Source of the DNA: Neisseria meningitidis
Lineage (GTDB): Bacteria > Pseudomonadota > Gammaproteobacteria > Burkholderiales > Neisseriaceae
Direction of reading: 5' to 3'
DNA length: 64,000 bases
Assembly (NCBI GenBank): GCA_923184405.1
Contig: OV299793.1
Coordinates: forward strand, 1,588,668-1,652,667
A model generated the notes under the pieces. It ran no database searches and had not been told where the DNA came from. It worked only from the letters and a program-made list of their open reading frames with translations. Shown one piece after another: positions 63,505-64,000 of this stretch; position 1 is the first letter of the stretch, and every line of letters starts with the position of its first letter. The position numbers and the translations under genes are program-made.

Positions 63505-64000
63505 ATGGCCGACAACTACGTAATCAGGTTTGAAAACCTGCGTATGACAGATGTTGAACGCGTGGGCGGTAAAAACGCCTCGCTGGGCGAAATGATCAGT
63601 CAGCTGACCGAAAAAGGCGTTCGCGTCCCCGGCGGCTTTGCCACCACGGCCGAAGCCTACCGCGCATTCCTCGCACACAACGGTCTGAGCGAACGCATTT
63701 CCGCCGCACTGGCAAAATTAGATGTCGAAGACGTTGCCGAACTGGCACGCGTCGGCAAAGAAATCCACCAATGGATTTTGGACACGCCTTTCCCCGAACA
63801 GCTCGATGCCGAAATCGAAGCGGCATGGAACAAAATGGTTGCCGATGCCGTTGGCGCGGACATTTCCGTTGCCGTACGCTCTTCCGCAACCGCCGAAGAC
63901 CTGCCCGACGCATCATTTGTTGACCAACAGGAAACCTTCTTGAACATCAACGGATTGGAAAACGTTAAAGAAGCGATGCACCATGTATTCGCCTCCCTGT
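63505..64000 (+). CDS. ppsA: Phosphoenolpyruvate synthase, 5' part (runs off the window)
   Basis: PpsA makes PEP from pyruvate and ATP in gluconeogenesis. The first 165 codons are open: MADNYVIRFENLRMTDVERVGGKNASLGEMISQLTEKGVRVPGGFATTAEAYRAFL is the PPDK-type N-terminal ATP-grasp domain, and DISVAVRSSATAEDLPDASF is the nucleotide loop. The usual SFAGQQETFLN reads SFVDQQETFLN here, two changes in a normally fixed motif. ATG at 63505. The rest of the roughly 790-residue protein lies beyond the end. Confidence 0.93.
   Translation, partial: MADNYVIRFENLRMTDVERVGGKNASLGEMISQLTEKGVRVPGGFATTAEAYRAFLAHNGLSERISAALAKLDVEDVAELARVGKEIHQWILDTPFPEQLDAEIEAAWNKMVADAVGADISVAVRSSATAEDLPDASFVDQQETFLNINGLENVKEAMHHVFASL

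Overview
The window is from a pathogenic-lineage Neisseria, most likely N. meningitidis. The basis is dense 10-12 bp DNA uptake sequences (GCCGTCTGAA), often paired as terminators; at least eight Correia elements (CREE); dRS3 repeats; fbpABC; nspA; a pglE-like glycosyltransferase with a heptanucleotide tract; and a maf toxin island. N. gonorrhoeae or N. lactamica cannot be excluded by eye.

Layout. 1-6.4 kb: greB, trpF, repeats, era, rnc, a DUF2185 gene, ribH, nusB. 6.4-15 kb: the 3' part of pyrC, a poorly readable stretch, a CNP1-like gene, accD, trpA, tRNA-Ser, a small hypothetical gene, kdsB, a UPF0434 gene, a DUF2059 gene, lpxK. 15-28.5 kb: maeB, tmk, mltG, ampD, zipA, ligA, hemW, nspA, ridA, apaH, trkH. 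28.5-40.6 kb: maf island, nearly all on the minus strand. 40.7-56.7 kb: tRNA-Pro, nudB, ppa, a small membrane gene, rdgB, galU, argH, a DUF4375 gene, fbpABC, pta, hisH-hisA-hisF-hisI, prfC, a gamma-carbonic-anhydrase-like gene. 56.7-64 kb: pglE-like gene, potD/spuD-like gene, a gene-poor stretch, a DUF455 gene, gph, ppsR and the 5' part of ppsA.

The maf island is the accessory part. It holds mafA, two mafB toxin genes and a string of toxin C-terminal (CT) cassettes, each with a small partner that looks like an immunity gene. Recognisable or suspected toxin chemistries are a type-50 polymorphic toxin domain, a ParB-like fold, EndoU RNase, a WHH-motif nuclease, and an unassigned CT behind a HINT domain. 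Recognisable immunity types are a barstar homologue, an Imm31-like protein, and a three-member family that partners the WHH nuclease. Most cassettes have no start of their own, as expected for silent donors that recombine into mafB. One cassette is fused to a two-partner-secretion (VENN) tail and shares a linker module with mafB2. Another carries the uptake-sequence dialect of other Neisseria species.

A strong caution covers everything: almost every gene outside a few (ppa, the start of ppsA, several island genes, tRNA-Pro) is broken by frameshifts or stop codons. This includes genes essential for growth (era, ligA, accD, tmk, lpxK, kdsB). The breaks are too many to be biological, so the sequence is probably a low-accuracy read or draft. 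Gene identities are reliable; calling any gene dead is not. Quality is worst at about 5.5-8.1, 20.8-24.4 and 59.2-60.3 kb.
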